A DNA stretch of 64,000 nucleotides from Halobacteriales archaeon QS_3_64_16 (GTDB lineage: Archaea; Halobacteriota; Halobacteria; Halobacteriales; Halococcaceae). The DNA lies in NCBI GenBank assembly GCA_003021705.1, contig PXRJ01000007.1, forward strand, positions 32,449 to 96,448, read 5' to 3'. The position numbers were made by a program, and so were the translations under genes. Under the pieces are notes generated by a model. The model was given only the letters and a program-made list of their open reading frames with translations. It was not told the DNA's origin and searched no databases. Numbering within the stretch: position 1 is the first letter of the stretch; every line of letters begins with the position of its first letter. Positions 19,112 to 28,449 of the stretch are shown here, one piece after another.

Positions 19112-19525
19112 TTACCCCAGCTGCTCGTCTAAGATCAGCCGGGTCTCGGTGCTTACGATCTCTTCCATCTCCCGGGCCTGGCTGATGAGGTCGTTCACCC
19201 CTTGAGTGTCGGCGGCGTCGACCACGAGCACGACGTCCTTACGGCCCGAGACCTGCCAGACGAAATCGACCTCGGGCCACTCTGCCATCCGCTCGGCGAC
19301 CGCCGAGGTATCGACCGCGACGTCGACGCTCGCCTCGATCATCGCCTTGATATTGCCTGTCCGAGTGGCGATCGTAAAGCGCTCGATGACGCCGTCCTCG
19401 CTCATGCGATCGACCCGATTACGAACGGTGCCCTCCGAGGTCCCGACCCGGTCGGCGATCTCGGTGTAGGGGGTCCGGGCGTCCCGACGGAGCGCGTCCA
19501 AGATAGCGCGATCGAGGTCGTCCAT
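19112..19525 (-). CDS. Lrp/AsnC family transcriptional regulator
   Basis: A 137-residue Lrp-type regulator. The N-terminal helix-turn-helix covers residues 1-55 (LDRAILDALRRDARTPYTEI, TSEGTVRNRVDRM). The C-terminal RAM ligand/oligomerisation domain follows (VDFVWQVSGRKDVVLVVDA). ATG 19525 gives the canonical MDDLDRAIL start. It is divergent from carA, and a 13-bp palindrome lies between them, so it probably controls carA and itself in response to an amino acid. Confidence 0.92.
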   Translation of the reverse strand: MDDLDRAILDALRRDARTPYTEIADRVGTSEGTVRNRVDRMSEDGVIERFTIATRTGNIKAMIEASVDVAVDTSAVAERMAEWPEVDFVWQVSGRKDVVLVVDAADTQGVNDLISQAREMEEIVSTETRLILDEQLG

Positions 19526-19571
19526 AGGAACCCGAGTACACTTCTCGCGCACTTGTCGGTTGCGGGCTGGC

Positions 19572-19584
19572 TACGAAATTCGTA
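19572..19584. promoter_or_regulatory. Palindrome TACGAA-A-TTCGTA, probable Lrp operator
   Basis: A perfect 6+1+6 palindrome between the divergent lrp-type and carA genes. It sits 20 bp upstream of the carA TATA box, in the region that would hold an upstream regulator. The half-site TTCGTA is repeated at 19630-19635, just before the carA start. Sites of the type TACG...CGTA are the usual target of archaeal Lrp proteins; binding here is inferred from position. Confidence 0.55.
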
Positions 19585-19604
19585 ATCTCGCTTCGAAAGC
19601 AACG

Positions 19605-19610
19605 TTTATA
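19605..19610 (+). promoter_or_regulatory. carA TATA box
   Basis: TTTATA preceded by a purine-rich BRE-like stretch (cgaaagcaacg). It lies 27 bp before the ATG at 19637, so the transcript would start a few bases from the start codon, close to leaderless. Confidence 0.55.
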
Positions 19611-19636
19611 ATGGGTGCAGCTGTACGGTCTTCGTA

Positions 19637-20701
19637 ATGACAGAGGCCTACGTGGCCATCGAGGGCGAACGGGTGATCGAGGGGCGGACGCGCGCGCCGG
19701 GGCGTACCCGGGGGGAAGCCGTGTTCACAACCGCGTATACCGGCTACGAGGAGAGCCTCACCGACCCCTCCTATGCCGAGCAGGCTCTTACCTTCTCCTA
19801 CCCGCTGATCGGGAACTATGGGGTGCGATCCGAACGTTTCGAGTCCGATCGGATCCAGCCCCGGGCGGCGATCGCCCGCGAACTCACTGACGACGTCGCC
19901 GACTGGCTCGCGAGCGAGGCGGTGCCCGCCGTCGATCGCCTCGATACCCGCGATCTGGTGACCGCCATCAGGGAAGAGGGCGCAATGGGCTGTGGCATCG
20001 CCGCCGGGCCCGAGGCCACCCCCGAGACCGCACTGGAGGAACTCGATCAGTGTGAACCCATGAGCGCCCACACCGATATCGGCGCGCGGGTCTCGGTCGC
20101 CGATCCCTACACTCTGAATGCCGATGGTTCCGGCCCTCGCGTTGCCCTGCTCGATTGTGGTGCGAAAGCGTCGATCCTCGACTCGCTTCTCGCTCGGAAC
20201 GCGGTCGTAGAGGTCTTACCCTACGACGCGACGCCCGCGGCGGTCTCGGCGACCGATCCCGACGTGCTGTTCGTCTCGAACGGGCCGGGCGATCCCGAGA
20301 CCTATGGAGCCGCGAAAAGAGTCATCGGGGAGCTCTGTGGGGAGCTACCGATCGCGGGGATCTGTCTCGGTCAGCAGATCGTCGCGAGCGCGCTCGGCGG
20401 AAGTACCGAGAAGATGCGCTTCGGCCACCGCGGGGTTAACCAGCCGGTGCGCGATCTCGATAGCGGCCGCGTCGTGATGACGACCCAGAACCACGGCTAT
20501 AGCGTCGCCGATCCCGGCGATCTGGCCGTTACCCAGCGCAATGTCAACGACGACACCGCCGAGGGCCTCGCCAGCGCCGAGCTCTCGGTTCTCACCCGCC
20601 AGTACCATCCCGAGGCCCACCCCGGGCCGCATGACTCGCTATCCTTCTTCGACGACGTGCTCGCGATGAGCGCGGCGAAAGCGGTCCCGACGGCTGACTG
20701 A
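19637..20701 (+). CDS. carA: Carbamoyl-phosphate synthase small (glutaminase) subunit
   Basis: Releases ammonia from glutamine for the large subunit, feeding pyrimidine and arginine synthesis. The N-terminal CarA domain contains VFTTAYTGYEESLTDPSYAEQ. The class I glutaminase domain begins near residue 170, with the nucleophile Cys near 242 (AGICLGQQ), VFVSNGPGD-type oxyanion loop (VSNGPGDPE) and the HPE-type dyad (QYHPEAHPG). At 354 residues it is complete. carB is not adjacent. The divergent Lrp-type gene and the operator palindrome suggest amino-acid-responsive control. Confidence 0.94.
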   Translation: MTEAYVAIEGERVIEGRTRAPGRTRGEAVFTTAYTGYEESLTDPSYAEQALTFSYPLIGNYGVRSERFESDRIQPRAAIARELTDDVADWLASEAVPAVDRLDTRDLVTAIREEGAMGCGIAAGPEATPETALEELDQCEPMSAHTDIGARVSVADPYTLNADGSGPRVALLDCGAKASILDSLLARNAVVEVLPYDATPAAVSATDPDVLFVSNGPGDPETYGAAKRVIGELCGELPIAGICLGQQIVASALGGSTEKMRFGHRGVNQPVRDLDSGRVVMTTQNHGYSVADPGDLAVTQRNVNDDTAEGLASAELSVLTRQYHPEAHPGPHDSLSFFDDVLAMSAAKAVPTAD

Positions 20702-20831
20702 GATCGTCCCTGCGGCCGACCTTCCGGTCGAACCGGTGCTCGTCACGACAGCACGGACACGCAACCGAAACCGGTTCGGAACCTATCGATATATCCCCAA
20801 GCGTTTTGACTCGCTTCGGTGTAGTTCGATC

Positions 20832-21482
20832 ATGAGCGTCATCGCCGAGATCGACCTCGACACCGATCGGCTGGCGTGTGCCGGGGCGATCGAGGCGGTT
20901 CCCGAGGTCGAGCTCGATCTCGAGCGGGAGTTCACGACCGGTTCGGAGACCGCCGTCGTGTTCATGTGGGCGCGAGCGACTGCCGAGGAACTCGACCGCT
21001 TCGAGGACGGGCTCGCGGCCGACGGGACCGTCTCGGACGCGAAGCGACTGGGCGATCACGGCGGCGAGCGCCTCTACCGGATGACTCTCACCGGCGCGGC
21101 ACCGGTCGTCACCGCGCCGGTCTGGGTCGAGTTGGGGGCTGCTCGCCTCGCGATGCGGTATTTCGACGGGCACTGGCGCGCGCGGATGCGCTTTCCCGAT
21201 CGGGAGACCTTGAGCGCGTTCCGGGATTTCTGTGAGACCGAGAACCTCGGCTTCAGGCTCCATCGGCTCTGTGATGCGGAGGGCCGGGAGGAAGCCGTCG
21301 GCGACGGCCTCACCGACTGCCAGCGCGAAGCCCTGCGTCTGGCCGTCGATCGAGGCTATTTCGACCTGCCCCGACGGACGAGCCTCGCGGACCTCGCCGC
21401 CGACCTCGAAATCTCCGATCAGGCGGTCTCCGAACGCCTCCGACGCGGCTGTGCCCGCCTCATCCGCCAGCACGTCGACTAA
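20832..21482 (+). CDS. Bacterio-opsin-activator-type HTH-10 regulator
   Basis: A 216-residue haloarchaeal transcription factor. The N-terminal part (MSVIAEIDLDTDRLACAG, FMWARATAEELDRFEDGL) resembles the ligand/dimer region of the Bat-like family. The C-terminal HTH-10 domain is clear: LTDCQREALRLAVDRGYFDL, then TSLADLAADLEISDQAVSER. Its targets are unknown. The ATG at 20832 starts the conserved MSVIAEI. An AT-rich box (tatatcc near 20789) lies about 40 bp upstream. Confidence 0.85.
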   Translation: MSVIAEIDLDTDRLACAGAIEAVPEVELDLEREFTTGSETAVVFMWARATAEELDRFEDGLAADGTVSDAKRLGDHGGERLYRMTLTGAAPVVTAPVWVELGAARLAMRYFDGHWRARMRFPDRETLSAFRDFCETENLGFRLHRLCDAEGREEAVGDGLTDCQREALRLAVDRGYFDLPRRTSLADLAADLEISDQAVSERLRRGCARLIRQHVD

Positions 21483-21916
21483 CGAGTTTTCGCGGTCCTT
21501 CGTTTTCCCGCCCGCGTTTCTACGCTACTCAACCCTCCTTTTCTCTGGGAGACATCGATCTAACCACTCATAGCCTACAAACTTCGACCTCCGAGTTCTG
21601 GTGTGAGGTCGAACTGACAGCCACCGTACTTACAAGGGAAGTTCTCTGAGCAGGATTGCAGGCCCATCGTGCTGGCAACCTCACTACCGAGGACCTGACC
21701 AACGCATACTTCCTACTTTGTGAAACTAATTTTTGCCCGTTTAGTATTACTGTACCGGAAAACAGAACGGTTGTCTTATGTGTTATCGGCTATTCCGTGT
21801 TCTATAAACGATCCGTTTCAGAACAGCGGATCCTCCGCGCTGTTCGATCCGGACGAATCGTCGCCGACGTGTGTGAGGGAGCCAGTGACCGTGAGGTCAA
21901 CGCCAACGGAGGCGAA
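21483..21916. other. Gene-free, partly AT-rich stretch of about 430 bp
   Basis: No convincing gene. The DNA from about 21700 to 21830 is AT-rich compared with its surroundings, and reading frames there show no family. A well-placed GGAGGCG at 21909-21915 before the ATG at 21917 belongs to the decayed stress-protein gene. The composition change suggests an old insertion or deletion scar next to that pseudogene. Confidence 0.5.
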
Positions 21917-22524
21917 ATGACGACGGACGCGACACTCACCGAGTGCGTGCTCGTGCCGGTCGCGAGCGATACGGACGCTCGGACGACCTGTCGAGTGCTC
22001 AGATCGTATTCTCCCGACCGAGTGATCACCGTCCACGTCATCGAAAAGGCCGGTAGTGCTCCTGATAAGGCCGGCGTTGAACAGCGCCGGTGCAATGCGT
22101 GAAGTATCTTCGCTGCCGTAGACGAAACGTTCGAAACTACGTCGTGAGCGTCACGCCGACGGGCGATGGCGGTACCGAAGAGGGCGTCGAGCACACGATG
22201 GCCGGGCTCTCAGGAACCGAGCGCGTCGAAGTGCACAACGTCAGCGCGGCGAGCGTCGCCGAGGGGTTGGTCTCGGCGGCCGCGGAGAACGGCGGCGTGC
22301 TCCTGATCGGCGCGACCCGCACCCGGCGACTCCGCCAGTGGGTGTTCGGTAGCACGCCCGACCGGGTGATCGCCCTCGCGGCGGACGCCAGTGTCCCGGT
22401 GTTCGTCTACGCCGGACCGACGAGCGTCACTGGTAGCATCGAGGACTACCTCTTCCCGCTCTATCGCTACTACCAGCGACTACAGCGCCGCCGTCGGCCG
22501 CTCGAAGAGCCCTCCGAATCCTGA
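21917..22524 (+). pseudogene. Universal-stress-protein-like gene, decayed
   Basis: The frame from ATG 21917 gives a typical UspA opening: LTECVLVPVASDTDARTTCR, SPDRVITVHVIEKAGSAPDK. It ends at a TGA near 22100. Reading on in that frame gives SIFAAVDETFETTS, which fits the family, then another stop. The C-terminal part continues in a different frame from about 22140 as VVSVTPTGDGGTEEGVEHTM, then LLIGATRTRRLRQWVFG and the tail DYLFPLYRYYQRLQRRRR. The central strand-helix part is also missing, so an internal deletion is likely. A good ribosome site remains, pointing to recent decay. Confidence 0.75.
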
Positions 22525-22549
22525 TCGCCACCTCCGGTGCTCCCGGAAC

Positions 22550-24985
22550 TCACTCCGACCGTCGCCCGGCGTGACCGGGGTAATCGCGCTCGAAGCGATC
22601 GTTTATCTCCTCGCTGCCGAACTCGATCATGACCGGCCGGCCGTGCGGACAGGCGTAGGGGTTCTCACACGCGTCGAGCGCGTTGAGCAGATCCACGATC
22701 GAGCCCGTCGACAGCGAGGTATTGCCCGTGATCGATGGGTAACACGCCAGATCGGCGAGCAGGGCGTCGGCCGCGGCCTCTACCGTCTTTCCGGGCCGTT
22801 CGGCCGCGACGAACGCCCCAAGGACGTCCCGTAACAGGGCTGGATCACAGCCGGCGATCGCCGCCGGCACCGTCCGTACTGCTACCGTCCGCTGGCCGCC
22901 TTCGCCTGCCTCGTTGTCGCCGCTCACGGTATCGCCGTCGCCGTTCTTCCCGTTCCCTTTTCCTGTTCGGTCCTCGTTCTCTTCGCGGTCCTCACCCTCG
23001 CTTTCGGTCAAGGAGGCATAGAAGCCGAGACCTGCGAGGGTATCGATAGCCGACTCGAAGAGGGCGGCCTCGCCTGCGGTGAGTTCGATTTCGACCGGTT
23101 CGGCGAGCGTTTGTGCCTCGCCACGGGGCAGCCGCTCGCGCAGGCGCTCGTAGGTGACCCGCTCGTCGGCGGCGTGCTGATCGATCAGTACCAGGCCCTC
23201 ACTTGTTTCGGCGACGACGTAGGTCTCATCGAACTGCCCGAGTACGCGCAGTTCAGGCAAGCGCTCGAACTCGTGGCGGCGATCGACTCGCTCCCCCGAG
23301 AGCGCTCGCTGCTCGCCCGCCGAAAACCGATTCGTCGTCTCCTCCGATGACCGGGCTGCCGTCTCCTCGATGTGGGCGTGTAGGTCTCTCGTCCCCTCGA
23401 GATCGACCGCCGGGCACCTCTCACTTGCCGGCGGCTCGGACGTGTCGTGCTCGTCGGTCGGGTCTCCGCTCCCGTCTGGCCCGTGGCCGTCCCCTTCGTT
23501 CCCATCGAGCGCTCGCGTTCCACGATCGCTCGAGCTACCCTCGCTCTCGCCCGGCGTTTGATCGATGTCCCCTCCGGTCGGTCTGCCTCGTTCCTGCCTG
23601 TCTCGCCCATCTGCCTCGTCGCTGGGTCCGTCCACTCCCTCGGCCCCGCGTTCGTTCTCGGCGTCTCCTCCGATCGACTCGCCGGTGGCTGCCGTCTCTG
23701 CCCTCGACGTCTTCTCTTCCTGGGCTGCCGGTGCCGCACTCCGCTCTCGGCCCGTGTTCGCCGAGGGCTCCTCGCTCGCGTTCTCGGCTCCGCTGTCGCC
23801 CTCGCGCGTTCCGGGTTCTTTCTCCTTACCGTCGCTCGCCTCGGGTTCGATCCGGGTCTGTGTCGGGGCCGATCGCCCGCGCGGCGCTCCCGATCGAACC
23901 AGGCCCGCATCCAGCAATGCCTGCTCGACGCGCGCTTCGATCGCTTCCCTAACTGTCTGCTCGTTCTCGAATCGCACTTCGAGTTTTCGGGGGTGGACGT
24001 TCGCGTCCACCGCTTCGGCGGGCACCTCGACGTCGAGAACGGCGAAGGGATACCGATCGGGCGCGAGCTGGCCGCCGTAGGCCGCCACGATCGCCTCCCG
24101 GAGCGCCCCGGCGGTGACGTAGCGGCCGTTTACGATCGTCGTCACGTACGCCGGGTTCGCCCGCGTCGTCTCCGGATCGGAAACCAACCCCCTGATCGCC
24201 GCGATCGGGCTCCTCTCCTCGTCGATCCCTCCATTCTCGTCTCCACCGTCGCTATCGCCATCGCTCCCCGCGTCGAGGGGGATCATCGCCCCCGCGACCT
24301 CCCGGCCGTAGGTCGCGAGCACCGCCTCGCGGCGATCGCCGCTCCCGCTCGTCGCGAAGGTCTCCCGGGAGCCGTGTTCGAGCGAAATAGCGACTCCGGG
24401 GTTCGCCAGCGCGTAGCCGGTGAGGATCCGGTTGACGTGGGCGAACTCCGTCGATTCCCGTTTGAGATACTTCTTCCTGGCCGGCACGTTGTAAAAGAGG
24501 TCGCGCACTTCGATCGTCGTCCCGGCCGGACAGCCAACGGGCGAGACGGACTCGATTTCCCCGCCCCGCACCACGAGCTCCGTGCCCCGCGCCCCGCCGC
24601 GGGGCTTCGTTCGGATCGTGAGCTGTGCGACCGCGCCGATCGCCGCGAGTGCCTCCCCGCGAAAGCCAAGGCTCGAAACCCCGCTTTCCAGATCCTCGAT
24701 AGCGGCGATCTTGCTGGTGGTGTGTTTCTCGATCGCTTTCCGCACGTCCGCTTCGCTCATGCCGATCCCGTTATCCGCGACGGTGATCCCCTCGATGCCG
24801 CCGCTTTCGACGCTTACGCTCACCCGCGAAGCCTCGGCGTCGATGGCGTTCTCGACCAGCTCCTTCACCGCCGAGGCGGGCCGCTCGACGACCTCGCCCG
24901 CGGCGATCCGGTCGATGGTCGCGTTATCGAGCCGCTCGATCCGCCCGCTCTCGTCCGCCTCGCTCGTCCCAGCGTCGTCAGTCAC
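22550..24985 (-). CDS. mutL: DNA mismatch repair protein MutL
   Basis: An 811-residue MutL. The N-terminal GHKL ATPase has ELVENAIDAEASRV, ADNGIGM and LGFRGEALAA. The C-terminal dimerisation domain carries DQHAADERVTYE near residue 600. This matches exactly the DQHA-x2-E-x4-E nicking-endonuclease motif, so this MutL should cut nicks itself, as in organisms without MutH. Between them lies a 200-residue Glu/Asp/Arg/Ser-rich linker, expanded relative to bacterial MutL and probably disordered. It overlaps the end of mutS by 4 bp and is translationally coupled. Confidence 0.95.
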   Translation of the reverse strand: MTDDAGTSEADESGRIERLDNATIDRIAAGEVVERPASAVKELVENAIDAEASRVSVSVESGGIEGITVADNGIGMSEADVRKAIEKHTTSKIAAIEDLESGVSSLGFRGEALAAIGAVAQLTIRTKPRGGARGTELVVRGGEIESVSPVGCPAGTTIEVRDLFYNVPARKKYLKRESTEFAHVNRILTGYALANPGVAISLEHGSRETFATSGSGDRREAVLATYGREVAGAMIPLDAGSDGDSDGGDENGGIDEERSPIAAIRGLVSDPETTRANPAYVTTIVNGRYVTAGALREAIVAAYGGQLAPDRYPFAVLDVEVPAEAVDANVHPRKLEVRFENEQTVREAIEARVEQALLDAGLVRSGAPRGRSAPTQTRIEPEASDGKEKEPGTREGDSGAENASEEPSANTGRERSAAPAAQEEKTSRAETAATGESIGGDAENERGAEGVDGPSDEADGRDRQERGRPTGGDIDQTPGESEGSSSDRGTRALDGNEGDGHGPDGSGDPTDEHDTSEPPASERCPAVDLEGTRDLHAHIEETAARSSEETTNRFSAGEQRALSGERVDRRHEFERLPELRVLGQFDETYVVAETSEGLVLIDQHAADERVTYERLRERLPRGEAQTLAEPVEIELTAGEAALFESAIDTLAGLGFYASLTESEGEDREENEDRTGKGNGKNGDGDTVSGDNEAGEGGQRTVAVRTVPAAIAGCDPALLRDVLGAFVAAERPGKTVEAAADALLADLACYPSITGNTSLSTGSIVDLLNALDACENPYACPHGRPVMIEFGSEEINDRFERDYPGHAGRRSE

Positions 24986-27819
24986 GATTCCTCCAGGCGT
25001 TCCTGCCAGGCGCGGATCTCGCCGAGGAGATCGATCGGTGCGGTCCCTTCCAGATCCGCGTCCCGGAGTTCCTCTAGCACCCTTTCCTCGGCGGGATCGA
25101 TGCTCTCGGTCGCCGGTTCGGTCGCCGCTTCCGTCGATACCCCGTCAGTTCGCTCCCCGGCTCCGTCCTCGTTGCCTCCACCGGCCGGTTCGCCCCGTTC
25201 GAACCCGCCTGTCCCGAGATCGAAGACGACCTGCTGGGACCCGCTTTCAGTGTGGGTCCCGTCTTCACTACCCCCTCCACCGGGGTCGCCGCCGCGGGCT
25301 TCGATGGCGTTTTCTTCGCGTAAGTTCCTGAGCACGTCGTTCGAACGCGAAACCACGGGATCGGGCACGCCAGCGAGTTCGGCCACGTGCACGCCGTACG
25401 AACGGTCGGCCGCGCCCTCCTGGATCGCGTGCAGGAACGTTACCTCCCCCTCCCGCTCTTCGGCCGCGACGTGGACGTTTGTCGCCTGTCCCAATCGCTC
25501 GACGAGTTCGGTCAGTTCGTGATAGTGGGTCGCGAAGAGCGTGCGTGCCTTGATCCGGTTGTGTAAGTACTCCGTAGCCGCCCAGGCGATCGAGATGCCG
25601 TCGTAAGTCGCGGTACCCCGCCCCACCTCGTCGAGGACGACGAGGGACTCGGCGGTCGCTGAGTGCAGGATGTTCGAGAGTTCCGCCATCTCGACCATGA
25701 AGGTCGAACGGCCCTGGGCGAGTTCGTCGAGTGCCCCGACCCTGGTGAAGATCCCATCGACCGGCTCGATCTCGGCCGCTCGCGCCGGCACGAAACTGCC
25801 GATCTGCGCCAGAAGGACGATCAGAGCCGTTTGGCGCATGTAGGTCGATTTCCCCGACATGTTCGGGCCGGTCACCAACAGCAACGAACGCTCATCGTCG
25901 AGGCGGGTGTCGTTCGGGACGAACTCGGTGGTGTTCTCGACCACCGGATGCCGACCGGCCTCGACGTCGATGCCTCCCCCCCCGAACTCGGGGCGAGTCC
26001 AGTCCTGTCGTACCGCATGCACCGCGAGCGCCCCCGCAACGTCGATCCGAGCCAGCGCCCGGCCCGCGTCCTGGAGAACCTCAGCCGCCGCTGCGACCGT
26101 CTCGCGGAGCTGCTCGAACGCTTTGCTTTCGAGGTCGGCGCGGCGCTCTTCGAGCCGGAGGAGTTCGCCCTCCCGTTCGCCTAAGTCCTCGGTCGTGTAC
26201 CGCCGGGAGTTCTTCAGCGTCTTCACTTCCTCGTACTCTTTGGGGGTCTTGCCGGTCTCGGAGTTGCCGACTTGGATGTAGTAGCCGTCCGTTTTGTTCC
26301 GGTCGATCTGGAGGTGAGTGATACCGTGGCGGCGCTTCTCACGGGCTTCGAACGCTTCGAGCCACTCGATCACCGCCTCGTACTCGCTTACTACTTCGTC
26401 GATCGCCGCGTCGTAGCCCTCTTTTATTACCCCGCCCTCGCTCGCCGTTCTCGGTGGATCCTCGGCCAGTGCCGCGTCGAGTTCGCGTTCGAGCTCATCT
26501 ATGGCCGCGCGATCCGGTTCGTCGAGCACCGCGGCGACCGGCGATTCGGCGAGCCGGGAGTCGGTTATCGCCGCGTCGAGCGCCGGGAACAGCGCCAGGG
26601 TCTCGCGCACGCGAAGCAGATCCCTCGGCCCGACTGTCCCCGAGACCGAGCGGCTCGCCAGCCGTTCGAGGTCGTACGCTTCCCCCAAAATCCCCCGTAG
26701 TTCCTCGCGGGCGAGGGCCGCTCCACAGAGGGTCTCGACGCTCTCCTGGCGCGCTTCGAGTTCCTTGCTGTCCCGCAGCGGTCGCGTGAGCCGTTCGCGT
26801 AGCAATCGCCCGCCCGCACTCGTCTGCGTGTGATCGATCGTCCCGAGCAACGATCCTTCCCGACTGCCCTGCATCGTCTCGGCGAGTTCGAGGTTGCGTT
26901 GGGTCGTCGCATCGAGCGAGACGTCCTCCTCGTAGGCCCCCAGGCGCGTCATCGAGGCGAGCACGCCGGCTCCGGTCTCCTCGACGTACGCGAGGATCGC
27001 TCCGGCGGCCCGCTCTGCTGCGTCCTCCAAGCCGGCGCTCGCCCCCGCTCGCTCGCCGAAGTGGTCGGCGAGTCGACGGCGCGCCCGCCCGGGGGCGAAC
27101 GCCTCCGCGTCGTAGTCGGTCAGGGTGGTCTCGATCCGGCCCGCGACGTCCTCGAGCAGTGCTCTACTCGCGTTCGGACCACCGAGGATCTCGGCCGGCG
27201 AGAAGCGATGGAGTTCGGTGCGTGCGGCCGCCCCGCCCTTGACCGTCGTCGCGTGAAACCGGCCGGTCGTGACGTCCGCGAACGCGAGGCCGTAGGTCCC
27301 TCCGTCTTCGCTGATCTCTTTCGGGCCGTCGCCCTCGTCGTTCCTGCTCTCCCCGCTCGTGTGATTTCCGTCGTCGTTTCGCGCCCGGTCGCGCTCGCTC
27401 GCGGTCTCACTTCCTTCCTCATTTTCATCACCGCCCTCGCGGACGACCGCGGCGAGATACTGGGCGTCGGCATCGGTCGTCTCGAGCAAGGTCCCAGGGG
27501 TCGCGACGCGGCTGATCTTCCGTTGGAACCCGCTATCGGTCTCGCGCTGGTCGGCGACGGCCACCCGGTAGCCTCGCTCGACCAGCGCCGTCAGGTAGGG
27601 CGTGAGATCGGCGAGCGGGACGCCGGCCATCGGATAGCTCCGGTCGCCCGCGCCCTTCTGTGAGACCGTCAGGTCGAGTTCGTCTTCGACCAGTTCGGCA
27701 TCGTCGCCGAAGAACTCGTAGAAATCCCCACACTGCATCGCCAGTACGTCGGCGTCGGTCTCGCGCTTGAGCGCGAGGAACTGACTCACGATCCCGTCGT
27801 CGTTCCCGGCCGCAGCCAT
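24982..27819 (-). CDS. mutS: DNA mismatch repair protein MutS
   Basis: A 945-residue MutS1-type mismatch-recognition ATPase. The mismatch-binding Phe-x-Glu is in CGDFYEFF, near residue 31. The core lever and clamp domains follow, and the ATPase P-loop is VTGPNMSGKSTYMRQ near residue 650, with the Walker B at VVLDEVGRGTATYDG. Halophilic acidic inserts occur around residues 120-165 and in the tail after 815. ATG 27819 (MAAAGNDDGIVSQF) is preferred to a GTG four codons upstream. Its final codons overlap the mutL start. Confidence 0.95.
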   Translation of the reverse strand: MAAAGNDDGIVSQFLALKRETDADVLAMQCGDFYEFFGDDAELVEDELDLTVSQKGAGDRSYPMAGVPLADLTPYLTALVERGYRVAVADQRETDSGFQRKISRVATPGTLLETTDADAQYLAAVVREGGDENEEGSETASERDRARNDDGNHTSGESRNDEGDGPKEISEDGGTYGLAFADVTTGRFHATTVKGGAAARTELHRFSPAEILGGPNASRALLEDVAGRIETTLTDYDAEAFAPGRARRRLADHFGERAGASAGLEDAAERAAGAILAYVEETGAGVLASMTRLGAYEEDVSLDATTQRNLELAETMQGSREGSLLGTIDHTQTSAGGRLLRERLTRPLRDSKELEARQESVETLCGAALAREELRGILGEAYDLERLASRSVSGTVGPRDLLRVRETLALFPALDAAITDSRLAESPVAAVLDEPDRAAIDELERELDAALAEDPPRTASEGGVIKEGYDAAIDEVVSEYEAVIEWLEAFEAREKRRHGITHLQIDRNKTDGYYIQVGNSETGKTPKEYEEVKTLKNSRRYTTEDLGEREGELLRLEERRADLESKAFEQLRETVAAAAEVLQDAGRALARIDVAGALAVHAVRQDWTRPEFGGGGIDVEAGRHPVVENTTEFVPNDTRLDDERSLLLVTGPNMSGKSTYMRQTALIVLLAQIGSFVPARAAEIEPVDGIFTRVGALDELAQGRSTFMVEMAELSNILHSATAESLVVLDEVGRGTATYDGISIAWAATEYLHNRIKARTLFATHYHELTELVERLGQATNVHVAAEEREGEVTFLHAIQEGAADRSYGVHVAELAGVPDPVVSRSNDVLRNLREENAIEARGGDPGGGGSEDGTHTESGSQQVVFDLGTGGFERGEPAGGGNEDGAGERTDGVSTEAATEPATESIDPAEERVLEELRDADLEGTAPIDLLGEIRAWQERLEES

Positions 27820-28007
27820 GTCCACCCACACTCGGCGCGGGAACTAAAGCCCTGCCGGAAGCACAGTGAAACTGAATCCTTTAGTAGTGAGCCGTTCTCG
27901 GCGTGTTCCGACCGATCCCGCGAAGCCGGCATCCGGACCCGATAACCCCGGTCACGCCCGATCGGCGACGCCGACAGTCACTTGCTCGCTCCGGTACTGG
28001 TCTACCC

Positions 28008-28328
28008 ATGCCGACGATCGAGTTCCGCGATCGGGAGATCGACTGCGAGCAGGGCGACGTTCTCCGAGACGTGTTACTGGATGCCGATCTATCACCTCAC
28101 AACGGCCGTGCCGACGCGCTCAACTGCCGAGGGCACAGTAGCTGTGGGACCTGTGCAGTCGAGGTCGAAGGACCAGTGAGCGAGATGGGTGAGGCGGAAC
28201 GGCGACGACTGGCCTTCCCGCCGCACGACCTCGATTCCGGGCTGCGCCTCGCTTGCCAGATTCGGGTCGAGGGCGATCTCACGGTCGAGAAACACCCTGG
28301 GTTCTGGGGCCAGCACGCCGAGGAGTAA
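28008..28328 (+). CDS. 2Fe-2S ferredoxin
   Basis: A 106-residue plant-type ferredoxin, carrying electrons in the cytoplasm. The cluster ligands are C-x5-C-x2-C in LNCRGHSSCGTCAVEVEG, plus a fourth Cys in RLACQIRVEG. The start at ATG 28008 gives MPTIEFRDREIDCEQGDVLR; the 35 codons upstream are Arg/Pro-rich and not part of it. It is shorter than the classic haloarchaeal ferredoxin, which has an inserted acidic N-terminal domain. It diverges from mutS. Confidence 0.9.
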   Translation: MPTIEFRDREIDCEQGDVLRDVLLDADLSPHNGRADALNCRGHSSCGTCAVEVEGPVSEMGEAERRRLAFPPHDLDSGLRLACQIRVEGDLTVEKHPGFWGQHAEE

Positions 28329-28449
28329 CTGGTAACTACTGGCGGATGCGATGAGGAGATCACGGCTCCCCCAATCGACTCGCCGTTACTGCCGACTGAG
28401 CGCCGCCCTCGAAGCCAACACGGAAGGCAACCCACGCCGAAGATCGGTC

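Noticed and set aside
21581-21726. Short minus-strand frame ending CKYGGCQFDLTPELGG
   Set aside because: The C-x4-C looked like a zinc motif or transposase tail, but the frame is too short and has no recognisable family.
23447-25522. 691-codon open frame on the plus strand across mutL and mutS
   Set aside because: It is antisense to two certain genes. The translation is Arg/Ser/Pro-rich and lacks the acidic haloarchaeal composition; long antisense frames are common in GC-rich DNA.
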